From positions 1-28,604 of the forward strand of contig UQNI01000016.1 in NCBI GenBank assembly GCA_900542375.1: a stretch of DNA of 28,604 nucleotides, given 5' to 3'. Below are positions 1-7,646 of the stretch, one piece after another. Position numbers and translations under genes: made by a program. The stretch is from an uncultured Oscillospiraceae bacterium (lineage in GTDB: Bacteria; Bacillota; Clostridia; Oscillospirales; Acutalibacteraceae). The notes under the pieces are model-generated. The model was not told the DNA's origin, ran no database searches, and worked only from the letters and a program-made list of their open reading frames with translations. How positions within the stretch are numbered: the stretch's first letter is position 1; every line of letters begins with the position of its first letter.

Positions 1-54
1 GTTAGGCACGCCGCCAGCGTTCGTCCTGAGCCAGGATCAAACTCTCTAAAATTT
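1..54 (-). rRNA. rrs: 16S ribosomal RNA, 5' end only (cut by window edge)
   Basis: Read on the minus strand, positions 44 down to about 26 give the universal 5' 16S motif AGAGTTTGATCCTGGCTCAG, followed by the conserved GACGAACGCTGGCGGCGTGC. Comparison with the E. coli mature 5' end (AAATTGAAGAG) places the mature start near position 54. Only the first ~54 nucleotides are present; the rest of the operon lies to the left of the window. Upstream (to the right) are three promoters in the same direction. Confidence 0.97.
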
Positions 55-216
55 GGTATCTAATCAGCTTTCGCTGTTTAAATCTTATTTCAGAGTGTTC
101 TCTGCTCAAACGTTTGCTAACGTCTTTTTCTTTTTAATTCTTTTAGAATTACGGGTTCCTAAAATTCGTCATACATTTCTGTATTTCACGCTTCTAGTTT
201 GTCTTGTGTTGTTTAA

Positions 217-230
217 TTTTCAAGGTCCTA
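217..230 (-). promoter_or_regulatory. boxA-like antitermination element in rrn leader
   Basis: The minus-strand leader carries GACCTTGAAAATTAAAC, which resembles the boxA-type leader motif (CTTTGAAAACTGAAC) common upstream of 16S in Firmicutes. It lies between the last rrn promoter and the 16S start. Role in Nus-factor antitermination is inferred from position and similarity only. Confidence 0.4.
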
Positions 231-260
231 TCCAACCGCCTCTCTCAAGGCAGCTCTACT

Positions 261-289
261 ACTTTACCACACTTCTTCTTCTCTGTCAA
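261..289 (-). promoter_or_regulatory. rrn promoter, proximal of three
   Basis: On the minus strand: -35 TTGACA (289-284), 17-base spacer, -10 TAAAGT (266-261). It is closest to the 16S gene, about 200 bases upstream of the mature 5' end. Confidence 0.85.
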
Positions 290-332
290 GTAGTTTTTTT
301 GAGAAGTTGCTTCCCTCTCGGAAAGCTTTTCT

Positions 333-361
333 AGTTTAACATATCCTTTTCGGTTTGTCAA
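333..361 (-). promoter_or_regulatory. rrn promoter, middle of three
   Basis: On the minus strand: -35 TTGACA (361-356), 17-base spacer, -10 TAAACT (338-333). The -35 context (TAGTTGACA) resembles that of the proximal promoter (TACTTGACA), suggesting promoter duplication. Confidence 0.85.
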
Positions 362-426
362 CTACTTTTTTCTTCTCTTTTTCTTTTTCTTGCCGCCTCA
401 AGACTTCCTCTCTCGACGGCTTGTCT

Positions 427-456
427 ATCTTATCACATCTTTCCTCCTCTTGTCAA
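427..456 (-). promoter_or_regulatory. rrn promoter, distal of three
   Basis: On the minus strand: -35 TTGACA (456-451), 18-base spacer, -10 TAAGAT (432-427). It lies 45 bases downstream of the folB stop codon, with no clear terminator between. Confidence 0.75.
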
Positions 457-500
457 TATCTTTTTTTGTTTTTATATGGCAATATTGAAATATATTCTAT

Positions 501-875
501 TTAGTCGGAAAAATCCGAGCGTGCCCTGACTAATCGTACTCCTATAGAATCAAAATCTGCCAGGATACCGCTTTGTGTCTTTTTTAATGCTAATTCCACA
601 CCACAAATAATAGGGGAATAATCAAAAATTACTTCTATTAACCTTTGTGCGGCTTTTTCTATCAATTGATAAGGCTCCTCTTTTAATGTCTGTGTAATCA
701 ATTTAATTAGTTCACCACATTCAACCGTATGTTCTACCTTATCTGTTTCAATGGCTTTTTCTAAGCTACAATACAATATGGTATCAATCTCGAATTCCTG
801 CTCCATCATCTTTTCTTCTTTGGTATAACCATGGCGCGCCATTACTCGCAATCCGTTTATTTCTATTTGATCCAT
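501..875 (-). CDS. folB: Dihydroneopterin aldolase-like protein, Tyr to Cys at the active site
   Basis: A 124-residue FolB-family protein. The family converts 7,8-dihydroneopterin to 6-hydroxymethyl-dihydropterin and glycolaldehyde in folate synthesis. Length, the N-terminal INGLRV...RHGY segment, the EQEFEID strand (residues 25-31), the TVECGE segment (50-55) and C-terminal ADFDSIGVRLVR all fit the family. Against S. aureus FolB, Glu22 aligns with Glu21 and Lys100 with Lys98/99, but catalytic Tyr54 aligns with Cys53 (codon TGT). The start is supported by AAGGAG just upstream. It is not beside other folate genes; it follows a gene of unknown function by 64 bases and precedes the rRNA operon. 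It could have altered activity or be a different pterin enzyme. Confidence 0.8.
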   Translation of the reverse strand: MDQIEINGLRVMARHGYTKEEKMMEQEFEIDTILYCSLEKAIETDKVEHTVECGELIKLITQTLKEEPYQLIEKAAQRLIEVIFDYSPIICGVELALKKTQSGILADFDSIGVRLVRARSDFSD

Positions 876-939
876 AAAATCTCCTTCATGGTATAATTCC
901 TTTATATCATTTCCTTTTTTACTATAACTTAAAATTGCA

Positions 940-2112
940 TTAATACAGTACTACAATATTTCCTTTTACTTTGCATCGGCTTTCATAGCTTTGCTTTTGA
1001 TTTGTTCGAGTGTCATAAATATTAGTAAAGCAAAATTCTCCCTGATCACTCTGTGCTTCATATTTTTCTAAAATAAAACGGTCATCTACACAGGTAATAA
1101 AGCGGCCGCTATCTTTTGGGTAAACTGCCTTTAAATAAGAATTTAAAAATCCTTTAATTTCTAATTCCTCTTCCTTTTTTGTAATATGAAAACCTCTCAT
1201 ATTTACCGTATCAATCCAGAACTCGGCTTCTCTTTCGCCTTCTTTTAATGTGAGCGGAGATACCACAAAACGTTTTCCGGTTTCTTTTTCTACGGCACAC
1301 AAGCGTAAATCATTCCAAGGAAAATGCTTTGCTTTAAAGTACATGTTTTCGCCATCCATGCCAATATAACGAATCATTCCGTTAGAATCTGCTGTAAACA
1401 GAACCTCCATTAAAATTTCTTTTTCACAGCGGGCAGCATAAATTAAGCTTTCCAAATCACACGTCCATACTTTATCGCAAACATCTTCACCCAACCAACA
1501 CTTATTTTTAAAGCAATGCTCTTTTTCGCGTTCCGTACCGTATGGTTGTAATATTAATAATTGAGTTTCTCCCTTTATTTTATAAGGAATAAAACAATTG
1601 CAGTCAGATTCACAAATACGCTCATCTTTAATATAATGGTATTCTTTTTCCTCCATATCGTATAGATAAGCAATATGTTTTAATCCGGTTAAGCTGCGAT
1701 ATTCCGTAAATAATTTTCTATGTTCCATATTCTCTTCTGTTAATACCAGAATATGGTCTTGACTTAGTGCTTTACATTGTAAAAAGTTACCAATAAAATT
1801 GATTTGCTCAAAGTTTTTTTCTTTACCCGTTTTTTTATCAATACGTAAAATCCAAGCCAAACTCTTGCCGTTTTCCATCAACACGATAATGTCATTTTCA
1901 AACGCAAAATAATGTTGGTTGTATGCTTCATCGTTTAAAATATAGTTTGCCACAATGCGCTCTTGCTGCTCTGCGCGGTTATATTCCAGCAGAAATAAGC
2001 TGTTATGTCCTTCTTCTACCTTTTCTTCTGCATAGTAAATGACTTCATCGTTAATCTCAATGAGTTCTACATCGCAATCATGGAAAAAGTTTCTCATATC
2101 AATCACTGTCAT
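940..2112 (-). CDS. Hypothetical protein, 390 residues
   Basis: I do not recognise this family. The product is a soluble-looking acidic protein without signal peptide or membrane segment. It is built from many short beta-strand-like stretches with charged turns, which could suggest a propeller or repeat fold; this is a guess from composition. A cysteine-containing stretch (ICESDCNCF, near residue 166) and several other cysteines are present. The ATG at 2112 has a good site (GGAGG about 10 bases upstream). It is transcribed toward folB with a 64-base gap, so the two may share a transcript. It is divergent from smr, with a TATAAT-like -10 in the shared intergenic region. Confidence 0.8.
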   Translation of the reverse strand: MTVIDMRNFFHDCDVELIEINDEVIYYAEEKVEEGHNSLFLLEYNRAEQQERIVANYILNDEAYNQHYFAFENDIIVLMENGKSLAWILRIDKKTGKEKNFEQINFIGNFLQCKALSQDHILVLTEENMEHRKLFTEYRSLTGLKHIAYLYDMEEKEYHYIKDERICESDCNCFIPYKIKGETQLLILQPYGTEREKEHCFKNKCWLGEDVCDKVWTCDLESLIYAARCEKEILMEVLFTADSNGMIRYIGMDGENMYFKAKHFPWNDLRLCAVEKETGKRFVVSPLTLKEGEREAEFWIDTVNMRGFHITKKEEELEIKGFLNSYLKAVYPKDSGRFITCVDDRFILEKYEAQSDQGEFCFTNIYDTRTNQKQSYESRCKVKGNIVVLY

Positions 2113-2187
2113 AACTTACAATCCTCCGCGCAAGAATTTTTATTTTGTGTTGTAAAGTCATTATAACACAAAATTTGTCGAGTTTCA

Positions 2188-2216
2188 TTACAATTTATAT
2201 TTTACTGTTGTATAAT
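2188..2216 (+). promoter_or_regulatory. Putative smr promoter
   Basis: A perfect -10 TATAAT (2211-2216) lies 17 bases after a weak -35 TTACAA (2188-2193), 31 bases before the smr start. Confidence 0.55.
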
Positions 2217-2246
2217 ATAAATAAACGATAGAAAGGAAGTACCGTC

Positions 2247-2501
2247 ATGACCATAACAAAAAAAGGTACTGTCATTGAGCTGGACATTCATGGTATGTAT
2301 GCAGATGATGCCAAGCGCGAAATTGAACGGTACTTATCCACAGTCAGTCCAAAGGTACAGGAAGTCATCGTGATACATGGTTATCATAAAGGACAAGTAC
2401 TTAAAAACATGGTAAGAACACGCTTAAAACATCCGCGTATTGCCAGTAAATTAGTTTCTTTAAATGAGGGACAAACTAGACTAATTTTAAAATTTGAATA
2501 A
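2247..2501 (+). CDS. Small Smr-domain protein
   Basis: An 84-residue stand-alone Smr domain, the fold found at the C-terminus of MutS2 and linked to nucleic-acid nicking or ribosome rescue in longer members. It shows the ELDIHG motif (residues 11-16, the family LDLHG) and the VIHGYHKGQVLKNMVR segment (the family HGxG loop leading into a helix). Nothing is fused to the domain, so a specific role cannot be given. The start has GAAAGGAAG about 8 bases upstream. There is no terminator after the stop: the mgtA leader promoter begins 7 bases later, so readthrough would enter the M-box. Confidence 0.85.
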   Translation: MTITKKGTVIELDIHGMYADDAKREIERYLSTVSPKVQEVIVIHGYHKGQVLKNMVRTRLKHPRIASKLVSLNEGQTRLILKFE

Positions 2502-2507
2502 AAAGTG

Positions 2508-2536
2508 TTGACAAATAAATTGAATAAGCGTATGAT
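2508..2536 (+). promoter_or_regulatory. Promoter of the mgtA leader
   Basis: -35 TTGACA (2508-2513), 17-base spacer, -10 TATGAT (2531-2536). Transcription should start near 2543, a few bases before the M-box. The -35 begins 7 bases after the smr stop codon. Confidence 0.85.
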
Positions 2537-2549
2537 GTACGAGGATAAT

Positions 2550-2705
2550 ATATCGGTAGGTGAGGCTACCGCAGAGGATACGGGTTGCTGCCGCGGATTA
2601 GTGGAGACACTATGAGCAGGTTAACAGGCTATGTCGAAAAACAAGGCATAACCTAACGCAATTGCATGCCCTGCGAAGTTGAAGCTTGAACGAATACAAC
2701 TGTAC
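2550..2705 (+). ncRNA. M-box (ykoK-type) Mg2+ riboswitch
   Basis: The leader contains M-box hallmarks in order: GGTAGGTGAGGCTACC (2556-2571), a GATACG then GCTGCCGC segment (2577-2594), the GGTTAACAGG segment (2619-2628) and a 3' core with TGCC and AAGTTGAAGCTTGAACGA (2676-2693), matching the family's AGUGCUAAAGCUCUACGA. This aptamer class folds on Mg2+ binding and promotes termination. An intrinsic terminator follows at 2743-2778, and the downstream gene encodes a P-type Mg2+ ATPase, the expected target. Exact boundaries are approximate. Confidence 0.88.
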
Positions 2706-2742
2706 GGCATTTTGTCGTGCATTTATATTTGTATTGTAAAGT

Positions 2743-2778
2743 AAGCCTTGCTGCCGTTATTGGCCGCAAGGCTTTTTT
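2743..2778 (+). terminator. Intrinsic terminator of the M-box expression platform
   Basis: AAGCCTTGC (2743-2751) pairs with GCAAGGCTT (2766-2774). An inner GCC/GGC pairing and a six-base loop complete the hairpin, followed by six T. It lies about 40 bases after the aptamer and should form under high Mg2+. Confidence 0.88.
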
Positions 2779-2841
2779 GTTGCCATCCAATTCCAAATTG
2801 GATTTTATATAGATATTTCAAACGTAAAAGGAGTGAGTAAC

Positions 2842-2937
2842 ATGGACGCAGGAAGTAGCAACGGCATAAAACCAAAAGGGCGACATAGAGCGGTAACGCA
2901 TGCAAACACTGCGTTACATGGCTTGCTTATACCATAA
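2842..2937 (+). CDS. Putative 31-residue leader peptide upstream of mgtA
   Basis: An ATG at 2842 is preceded by a strong site (AAAGGAGTGAG, 2827-2837) and opens 31 codons. The peptide begins MDAGSSNG, has a basic centre KPKGRHR (residues 10-16) and ends Leu-Leu-Ile-Pro-stop. It sits after the M-box terminator and before mgtA, and its distal codons are built into a perfect 8-bp inverted repeat (2893-2900/2910-2917). A C-terminal Pro next to the stop is a feature of some arrest peptides such as TnaC. By analogy with enterobacterial MgtL it could sense translation state, but there is no visible sequence similarity. A chance ORF cannot be excluded. Confidence 0.55.
   Translation: MDAGSSNGIKPKGRHRAVTHANTALHGLLIP
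2893..2917 (+). promoter_or_regulatory. Hairpin inside the mgtA leader ORF
   Basis: GTAACGCA (2893-2900) and TGCGTTAC (2910-2917) form a perfect 8-bp stem. The 9-base loop contains GCAAAC, which is also complementary to the 3' arm of the next hairpin (2965-2972), so the loop could compete with that hairpin. A ribosome on the leader ORF would cover this element. Confidence 0.6.
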
Positions 2938-2945
2938 ATAAGTAA

Positions 2946-2977
2946 AGCAAACGATTTGTTCTTACGTTTGCTGTTTT
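2946..2977 (+). terminator. Second hairpin (weak terminator-like) before mgtA
   Basis: AGCAAACG (2946-2953) pairs with CGTTTGCT (2965-2972) around an 11-base loop, followed by GTTTT. It begins 9 bases after the leader ORF stop. The U-tract is short, so it may be a pause or attenuator rather than a full terminator. Confidence 0.5.
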
Positions 2978-3033
2978 GGTAATGCCTTACTTCCTCAAAC
3001 TACGGCAAACACGCCGCAAAGGAGGTAAAGGTT

Positions 3034-5727
3034 ATGAAAAGAACATATCCATTTAAAAAATCTGCTATGTCTCAAAAAACAGACATGCAAAACAAATATC
3101 TGCTAAATACTGCACAGCAGACTTCTGAAAAATTATTATTGCAACTGGGTTCCTCCTACAGTGGTTTGAATGAAGAATACGTACAAACCATGCGTCAAGA
3201 GTACGGACGTAATATTATTTCTCAGGAAAAGAAAGATACCATATTTAAAAAATTACTACGGTCTTTTATAGATCCTTTCACTTTGGTATTGCTTTCACTG
3301 GCTCTAATTTCTTTTTGTACTGATGTGCTATTTGTCGGTGCGGAGGACAGAGATTTTACAGCTGTAATTATTGTATTGATTATGGTCTTTTTAAGCGGAA
3401 GCTTAAAATTCATTCAAGAAATACGGTCTGGCAATGCTGCGGAAAAATTGAAAGCTCTAGTAAAAACCACGGTTCTGGTAGAGCGTGAAGAAACGGGAAA
3501 ACAAGAGCTGCCTGTCAGCGATATTGTCCAAGGCGATATTATCCATTTGGCAGCGGGCGATATGATTCCTGCCGATGTGCGGATTCTTTCTTCCAAAGAT
3601 TTATTTATCAGCCAATCTGCTTTAACAGGAGAAAGTGAGCCTGTGGAAAAATTCCCCAACTTAGATGCAGACCATTTTTATCAAACACCTTTGGAGTGTC
3701 CCAATTTAGCATTTATGGGTACCAACGTTATCAGCGGTTCTGCAACCTGTGTTGCAGTGGCTATTGGAAATGACACAATGTTTGGTACCATGGCAAAATC
3801 AATCATGCGCCCTAAAATAAAAACAGGTTTTGAAAAAGGCGTACAATCTGTATCGAAACTACTCATCCGCTTTATGTTGGTTATGGTACCAATTGTATTA
3901 TTTATTAATGGCTTTACCAAAGGAGACTGGCTGGAGGCCACGCTATTCGCACTTTCTGTTGCGGTTGGTTTAACTCCTGAAATGCTGCCAATGATTGTTA
4001 CAACCAATTTGGCAAAGGGTGCTGCCCAGATGTCAAAGAAAAAAACCATTATTAAAAATTTAAACTCTGTACAAAACTTTGGCTCTATGAACGTACTTTG
4101 TACAGATAAAACCGGCACACTGACTCAAGATAAGGTCGTACTGGAATATCATTTGGATATTCATGGAAATGAGGATGACAGAGTATTTCGCCATGCCTTT
4201 TTAAACAGCTATTTTCAAACAGGACTGCGCAATTTAATGGATGTAGCTATTTTAGAATATGCACAAAAATACCACGAGGGTGAATCATTAAAAGCTCGCT
4301 ACCAAAAAGTAGACGAAATTCCTTTCGATTTTTCCAGACGTCGTATGAGTGTGGTTGTTCGTGATACAGAAGGAAAAACACAAATGGTTACGAAAGGCGC
4401 AGTAGAGGAAATGCTGCAAGTATGTGCCTTTGCCGAATACAAAAACGTGGTGGAACCCCTGACGGAAGAAGTAAAGCAAGAAATATTAGAAACTGTAAAG
4501 GGTCTCAATGAAAATGGAATGCGCGTACTGGCCATTGCACAAAAAAATAACCCTTCCGCTGCAGGTACATGTTCAGTACAAGATGAAAGCGATATGGTAT
4601 TAATGGGTTATCTGGCATTTTTAGACCCACCGAAAGAAACTACAAAAGCAGCCATTGAGGCTTTGAAAACTTATGGTGTTTCTACAAAAATATTAACCGG
4701 GGATAATGATGCTGTTACACGCTGTATTTGCCGTCAGGTAGGATTAAAAGTAGATAATTTACTGCTTGGCTCGGATATTGAATTACTAACAGACTCACAA
4801 CTGGCACAAGTGGTGGAAACTACAAATGTATTTGCAAAACTTTCTCCCGAACAAAAAACACGAATTGTTCATGCATTGCGTGAAAACGGTCATACTGTGG
4901 GATTTATGGGGGATGGTATTAACGATGCATCTGCCATGAAAGAAGCAGATGTCGGTATTTCTGTAGACACCGCAGTCGATATCGCAAAAGAATCTGCCGA
5001 TATTATCTTATTGGAAAAGGACCTTATGGTATTGGAACAAGGAGTCATTGAAGGCAGAAAGATTTTTGGTAACATTATAAAATATATCAAAATGACCGCA
5101 AGTTCCAATTTTGGAAATATGCTCTCTGTATTGGCCGCCAGCATATTTCTTCCATTTCTCCCGATGCTTCCGATTCAAATTTTAGTTTTAAATTTGATTT
5201 ATGACATTTCTTGCATTTCAATTCCTTGGGATAACATGGACCCTGAATTTTTGAAATGTCCTCGTAAATGGGATTCCTCATCTATCGGAAAATTTATGAT
5301 TTGGATGGGGCCGGTTAGTTCCATCTTTGATATTATCACATATGTTATTTTATATTTTGTCATTTGTCCCGCAGTTTGCGGTGGTTCTTTTGGTGCACCG
5401 GGGGTAAACTCAGTTTTATTCATGGCACTGTTCCACGCAGGTTGGTTTGTGGAATCTCTATGGTCACAAACTTTGGTCATTCATATGATTCGGACTCCTA
5501 AAGTTCCATTTATCCAAAGCAGAGCATCTCTGCCTGTATTAGTCATTACTACCATTGCTATTATCGTCGGAACTGTCATTCCATATACACCTCTTGGCGC
5601 CGGTTTGGGTATGGCAGCTTTACCTGCAATTTATTTTGCATGGCTGGCAGGTATTATATTTGCATATATGGTATTGATTACTGTGGTTAAAAAAATATTT
5701 GTTAAAAAATACGGAGATTTACTCTAA
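3034..5727 (+). CDS. mgtA: Magnesium-translocating P-type ATPase
   Basis: An 897-residue type IIIB P-type ATPase, expected to bring Mg2+ into the cell across the membrane. In order: an N-terminal cytoplasmic region, DPFTLVLL at the start of the first membrane hairpin, the actuator motif [11 protein letters not shown], the TM4 motif VGLTPEMLP, the phosphorylation motif DKTGTLT (Asp358), the hinge motif [16 protein letters not shown], and a C-terminal membrane domain ending in KKYGDLL. Length matches MgtA/MgtB. The ATG has AAAGGAGG about 9 bases upstream. It lies under M-box control and ends at a bidirectional terminator shared with ribF. Confidence 0.95.
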   Translation: MKRTYPFKKSAMSQKTDMQNKYLLNTAQQTSEKLLLQLGSSYSGLNEEYVQTMRQEYGRNIISQEKKDTIFKKLLRSFIDPFTLVLLSLALISFCTDVLFVGAEDRDFTAVIIVLIMVFLSGSLKFIQEIRSGNAAEKLKALVKTTVLVEREETGKQELPVSDIVQGDIIHLAAGDMIPADVRILSSKDLFISQSALTGESEPVEKFPNLDADHFYQTPLECPNLAFMGTNVISGSATCVAVAIGNDTMFGTMAKSIMRPKIKTGFEKGVQSVSKLLIRFMLVMVPIVLFINGFTKGDWLEATLFALSVAVGLTPEMLPMIVTTNLAKGAAQMSKKKTIIKNLNSVQNFGSMNVLCTDKTGTLTQDKVVLEYHLDIHGNEDDRVFRHAFLNSYFQTGLRNLMDVAILEYAQKYHEGESLKARYQKVDEIPFDFSRRRMSVVVRDTEGKTQMVTKGAVEEMLQVCAFAEYKNVVEPLTEEVKQEILETVKGLNENGMRVLAIAQKNNPSAAGTCSVQDESDMVLMGYLAFLDPPKETTKAAIEALKTYGVSTKILTGDNDAVTRCICRQVGLKVDNLLLGSDIELLTDSQLAQVVETTNVFAKLSPEQKTRIVHALRENGHTVGFMGDGINDASAMKEADVGISVDTAVDIAKESADIILLEKDLMVLEQGVIEGRKIFGNIIKYIKMTASSNFGNMLSVLAASIFLPFLPMLPIQILVLNLIYDISCISIPWDNMDPEFLKCPRKWDSSSIGKFMIWMGPVSSIFDIITYVILYFVICPAVCGGSFGAPGVNSVLFMALFHAGWFVESLWSQTLVIHMIRTPKVPFIQSRASLPVLVITTIAIIVGTVIPYTPLGAGLGMAALPAIYFAWLAGIIFAYMVLITVVKKIFVKKYGDLL

Positions 5728-5729
5728 AT

Positions 5730-5764
5730 AAAAAAAGTCAGCCATAAAATAGCTGACTTTTTTT
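5730..5764. terminator. Bidirectional terminator between mgtA and ribF
   Basis: A perfect 13-bp stem (5730-5742 with 5752-5764) and 9-base loop, with seven A on one side and seven T on the other. It serves convergent mgtA (+) and ribF (-); its right end overlaps the ribF stop codon. Confidence 0.93.
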
Positions 5765-6701
5765 ATTTGGCATGGGGAAACTCTTTTTCAAGTAATTGAA
5801 ATGCTTGTTCTTTATCTCTATGAATTTGTTCTCCTAAAACCTGAAGATTGGAAAATTTTTGTTCTTCCCTAATATAATGGATAAGCTCTATTTTAGGACT
5901 GGTTCCATATAAATTCCCACTAAAATTTGGAATCCATGTTTCAGAAGCTACCACATAATCATCACCTACCGTTGGTTTTACACCTATATTGGTTACACCA
6001 TAATAAACAGTTCCATTCTCCAATGTAACCAAAGAAGCATAAACGCCGCGTTTTGGTTTTACAAAATTAGGTGGCATCGCCTGATTTATGGTCGGGAAAC
6101 CCATTGTTCTTCCCATTTTATTTCCTTCAATCACCGGAAATTGATAACAAAAATGACGTCCCAGCATTTTGGCAGCCATCTCTGTCTGACCGTTCTGTAA
6201 GTAATGGCGTATCTGGGTTGAACTGATTGGAACACCTTCCTGCAAAGACACAGCTTGTACTACAGTTACTTCTATTCCGTACTTTTCTCCAAACTGTTTG
6301 AGTTCTTCCGAGCCTGCCTTTCCACCTTTTCCAAAATGAAAATTAAACCCACAATATACTTTTTCAGCTTTGCAATATTGCTTTAGTACAGTATGGACAA
6401 ATGCTTCCGCTTCCAAATTCATAACTTCTCGGAAAGAAGGCATGAACACTTGTTCCACACCAATTTCTTCAAATATTTGGTTCCTTGTATCAGGAGCCAA
6501 TAAAGTAGGCACTGTATTTCCTGTTAACACCTGCAGGGGATTTTCCTGAAAAGTAAACACAGAAGGCGTAAGCCCATTGGGCTTGTCAGCAACAGCACAG
6601 CCAATCACTGCCTGATGCCCTAAATGGATGCCGTCAAAGCATCCCAGCGCAACAGATGCAGGCTCTAAGCAATTCTGTTTTAAATCTGTAATCAGTTTCA
6701 T
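5763..6701 (-). CDS. ribF: Bifunctional riboflavin kinase/FAD synthetase
   Basis: Makes FMN from riboflavin and then FAD. The N-terminal FAD synthetase half shows GCFDGIHLGHQ (nucleotide-binding HxGH), GFNFHFGKGG and STQIRHYL. The C-terminal flavokinase half shows GNKMGRTMGFPTIN, KRGVYASLVTL and the SETWIPNFSGNLYG segment with the expected glutamate. I chose the ATG at 6701 (312 residues), preceded by GAGAGG, rather than the in-frame ATG at 6719, which has no convincing site. The chosen ATG overlaps the truB TGA as ATGA, typical of translational coupling. It is the last gene of the rimP operon. Confidence 0.95.
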   Translation of the reverse strand: MKLITDLKQNCLEPASVALGCFDGIHLGHQAVIGCAVADKPNGLTPSVFTFQENPLQVLTGNTVPTLLAPDTRNQIFEEIGVEQVFMPSFREVMNLEAEAFVHTVLKQYCKAEKVYCGFNFHFGKGGKAGSEELKQFGEKYGIEVTVVQAVSLQEGVPISSTQIRHYLQNGQTEMAAKMLGRHFCYQFPVIEGNKMGRTMGFPTINQAMPPNFVKPKRGVYASLVTLENGTVYYGVTNIGVKPTVGDDYVVASETWIPNFSGNLYGTSPKIELIHYIREEQKFSNLQVLGEQIHRDKEQAFQLLEKEFPHAK

Positions 6702-7621
6702 ACTTTGTCCTCTCCACAAAAAAGCCTTAATATGCGAAGCTCTCCCTTTGCCACTGACACTACTCCCAAACCTAAAAAGATGCCATCGTAACCATATACG
6801 CGATATACCTTACCGTCTTCTTTTTTCTGAACCTCTGATAATCGCAGACGTTCTAAACTCAATCCTCCCCCATTGGAGAAACGTGTGGTTTGGGCTTGCG
6901 AAACGGTCAAAACAGGCTTATCTTGAAAAATAGAGTCAATGGGAAGTACTCTATCCTGCAACGTTCCCCCTTGTTCGATAATCTGTTTTGCTTTCTGTAA
7001 AGGAATGGTTTGTTCCAAGGTAAAACCGCATGCTATAGTACGTCTTAACGCAGTCATCATTCCATATGTACCCAGCGCTGTACCAATATCATGGCACAGG
7101 GTACGGATATAAGTTCCTTTAGAGCAGGCAACACACAAAGTTCCTGTTTGTGTGTTCTCATCGAAAGATACCAATTCACATTTGAAAATAGTAACAGGAC
7201 GCTTTTCCCGCTCTACTTCTATCCCTTGTCTTGCCAACACGTAAAGTCTTTGCCCGTCCTTCTGTACTGCTGAGTACATAGGCGGCAGCTGTAAAATTTC
7301 TCCTCGAAACTGCGGAAGCACTTGCTCCAGTTCTTGTCTTGTAACTTTATGTTCACTGACAGCAACTACATTTCCTGTACTATCTTGTGTATCTGTTGCA
7401 GTACCTAACTGAAACTGTGCCTGATATTCTTTGTTGGTATCCTCCAAAAACGGAGCGCAGCGCGTAGCCTTTCCCAAAAGAATGGGAAGTACCCCGGTAG
7501 CCATAGGGTCTAACGTTCCTGTATGACCTACTTTTTTTTGATGAAACAATCCACGCATAACCGCAACCACATCAAAAGAAGTGAACGATTGTGGTTTATC
7601 GATTAAAATCATGCCATCCAT
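6698..7621 (-). CDS. truB: tRNA pseudouridine(55) synthase
   Basis: 307 residues. TruB isomerises U55 in the T-loop of tRNAs. The N-terminal GMILIDKPQSFTSFDVV, the catalytic segment KVGHTGTLDPMATGVLP (nucleophilic Asp in GTLD), KEYQAQFQLGTATDTQD and the CSKGTYIRTLCHDIG segment are all present. The C-terminal part is a PUA-like extension. The start has GGGGGAG upstream. It begins 25 bases after nrnA and overlaps ribF by 4 bases. Confidence 0.95.
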   Translation of the reverse strand: MDGMILIDKPQSFTSFDVVAVMRGLFHQKKVGHTGTLDPMATGVLPILLGKATRCAPFLEDTNKEYQAQFQLGTATDTQDSTGNVVAVSEHKVTRQELEQVLPQFRGEILQLPPMYSAVQKDGQRLYVLARQGIEVEREKRPVTIFKCELVSFDENTQTGTLCVACSKGTYIRTLCHDIGTALGTYGMMTALRRTIACGFTLEQTIPLQKAKQIIEQGGTLQDRVLPIDSIFQDKPVLTVSQAQTTRFSNGGGLSLERLRLSEVQKKEDGKVYRVYGYDGIFLGLGVVSVAKGELRILRLFCGEDKV

Positions 7622-7646
7622 AGTTCTCCCCCTTTGATTGATATTA

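Noticed and set aside
53..334. Open frame of 93 codons on the plus strand
   Set aside because: It lies antisense to the 16S leader and the rrn promoters; no ribosome binding site and no protein family character.
2785..2807. ATCCAATT/AATTGGAT hairpin followed by TTTTA after the M-box terminator
   Set aside because: Only AT-rich pairing with a 3-base loop; likely weak, and not needed to explain the leader.
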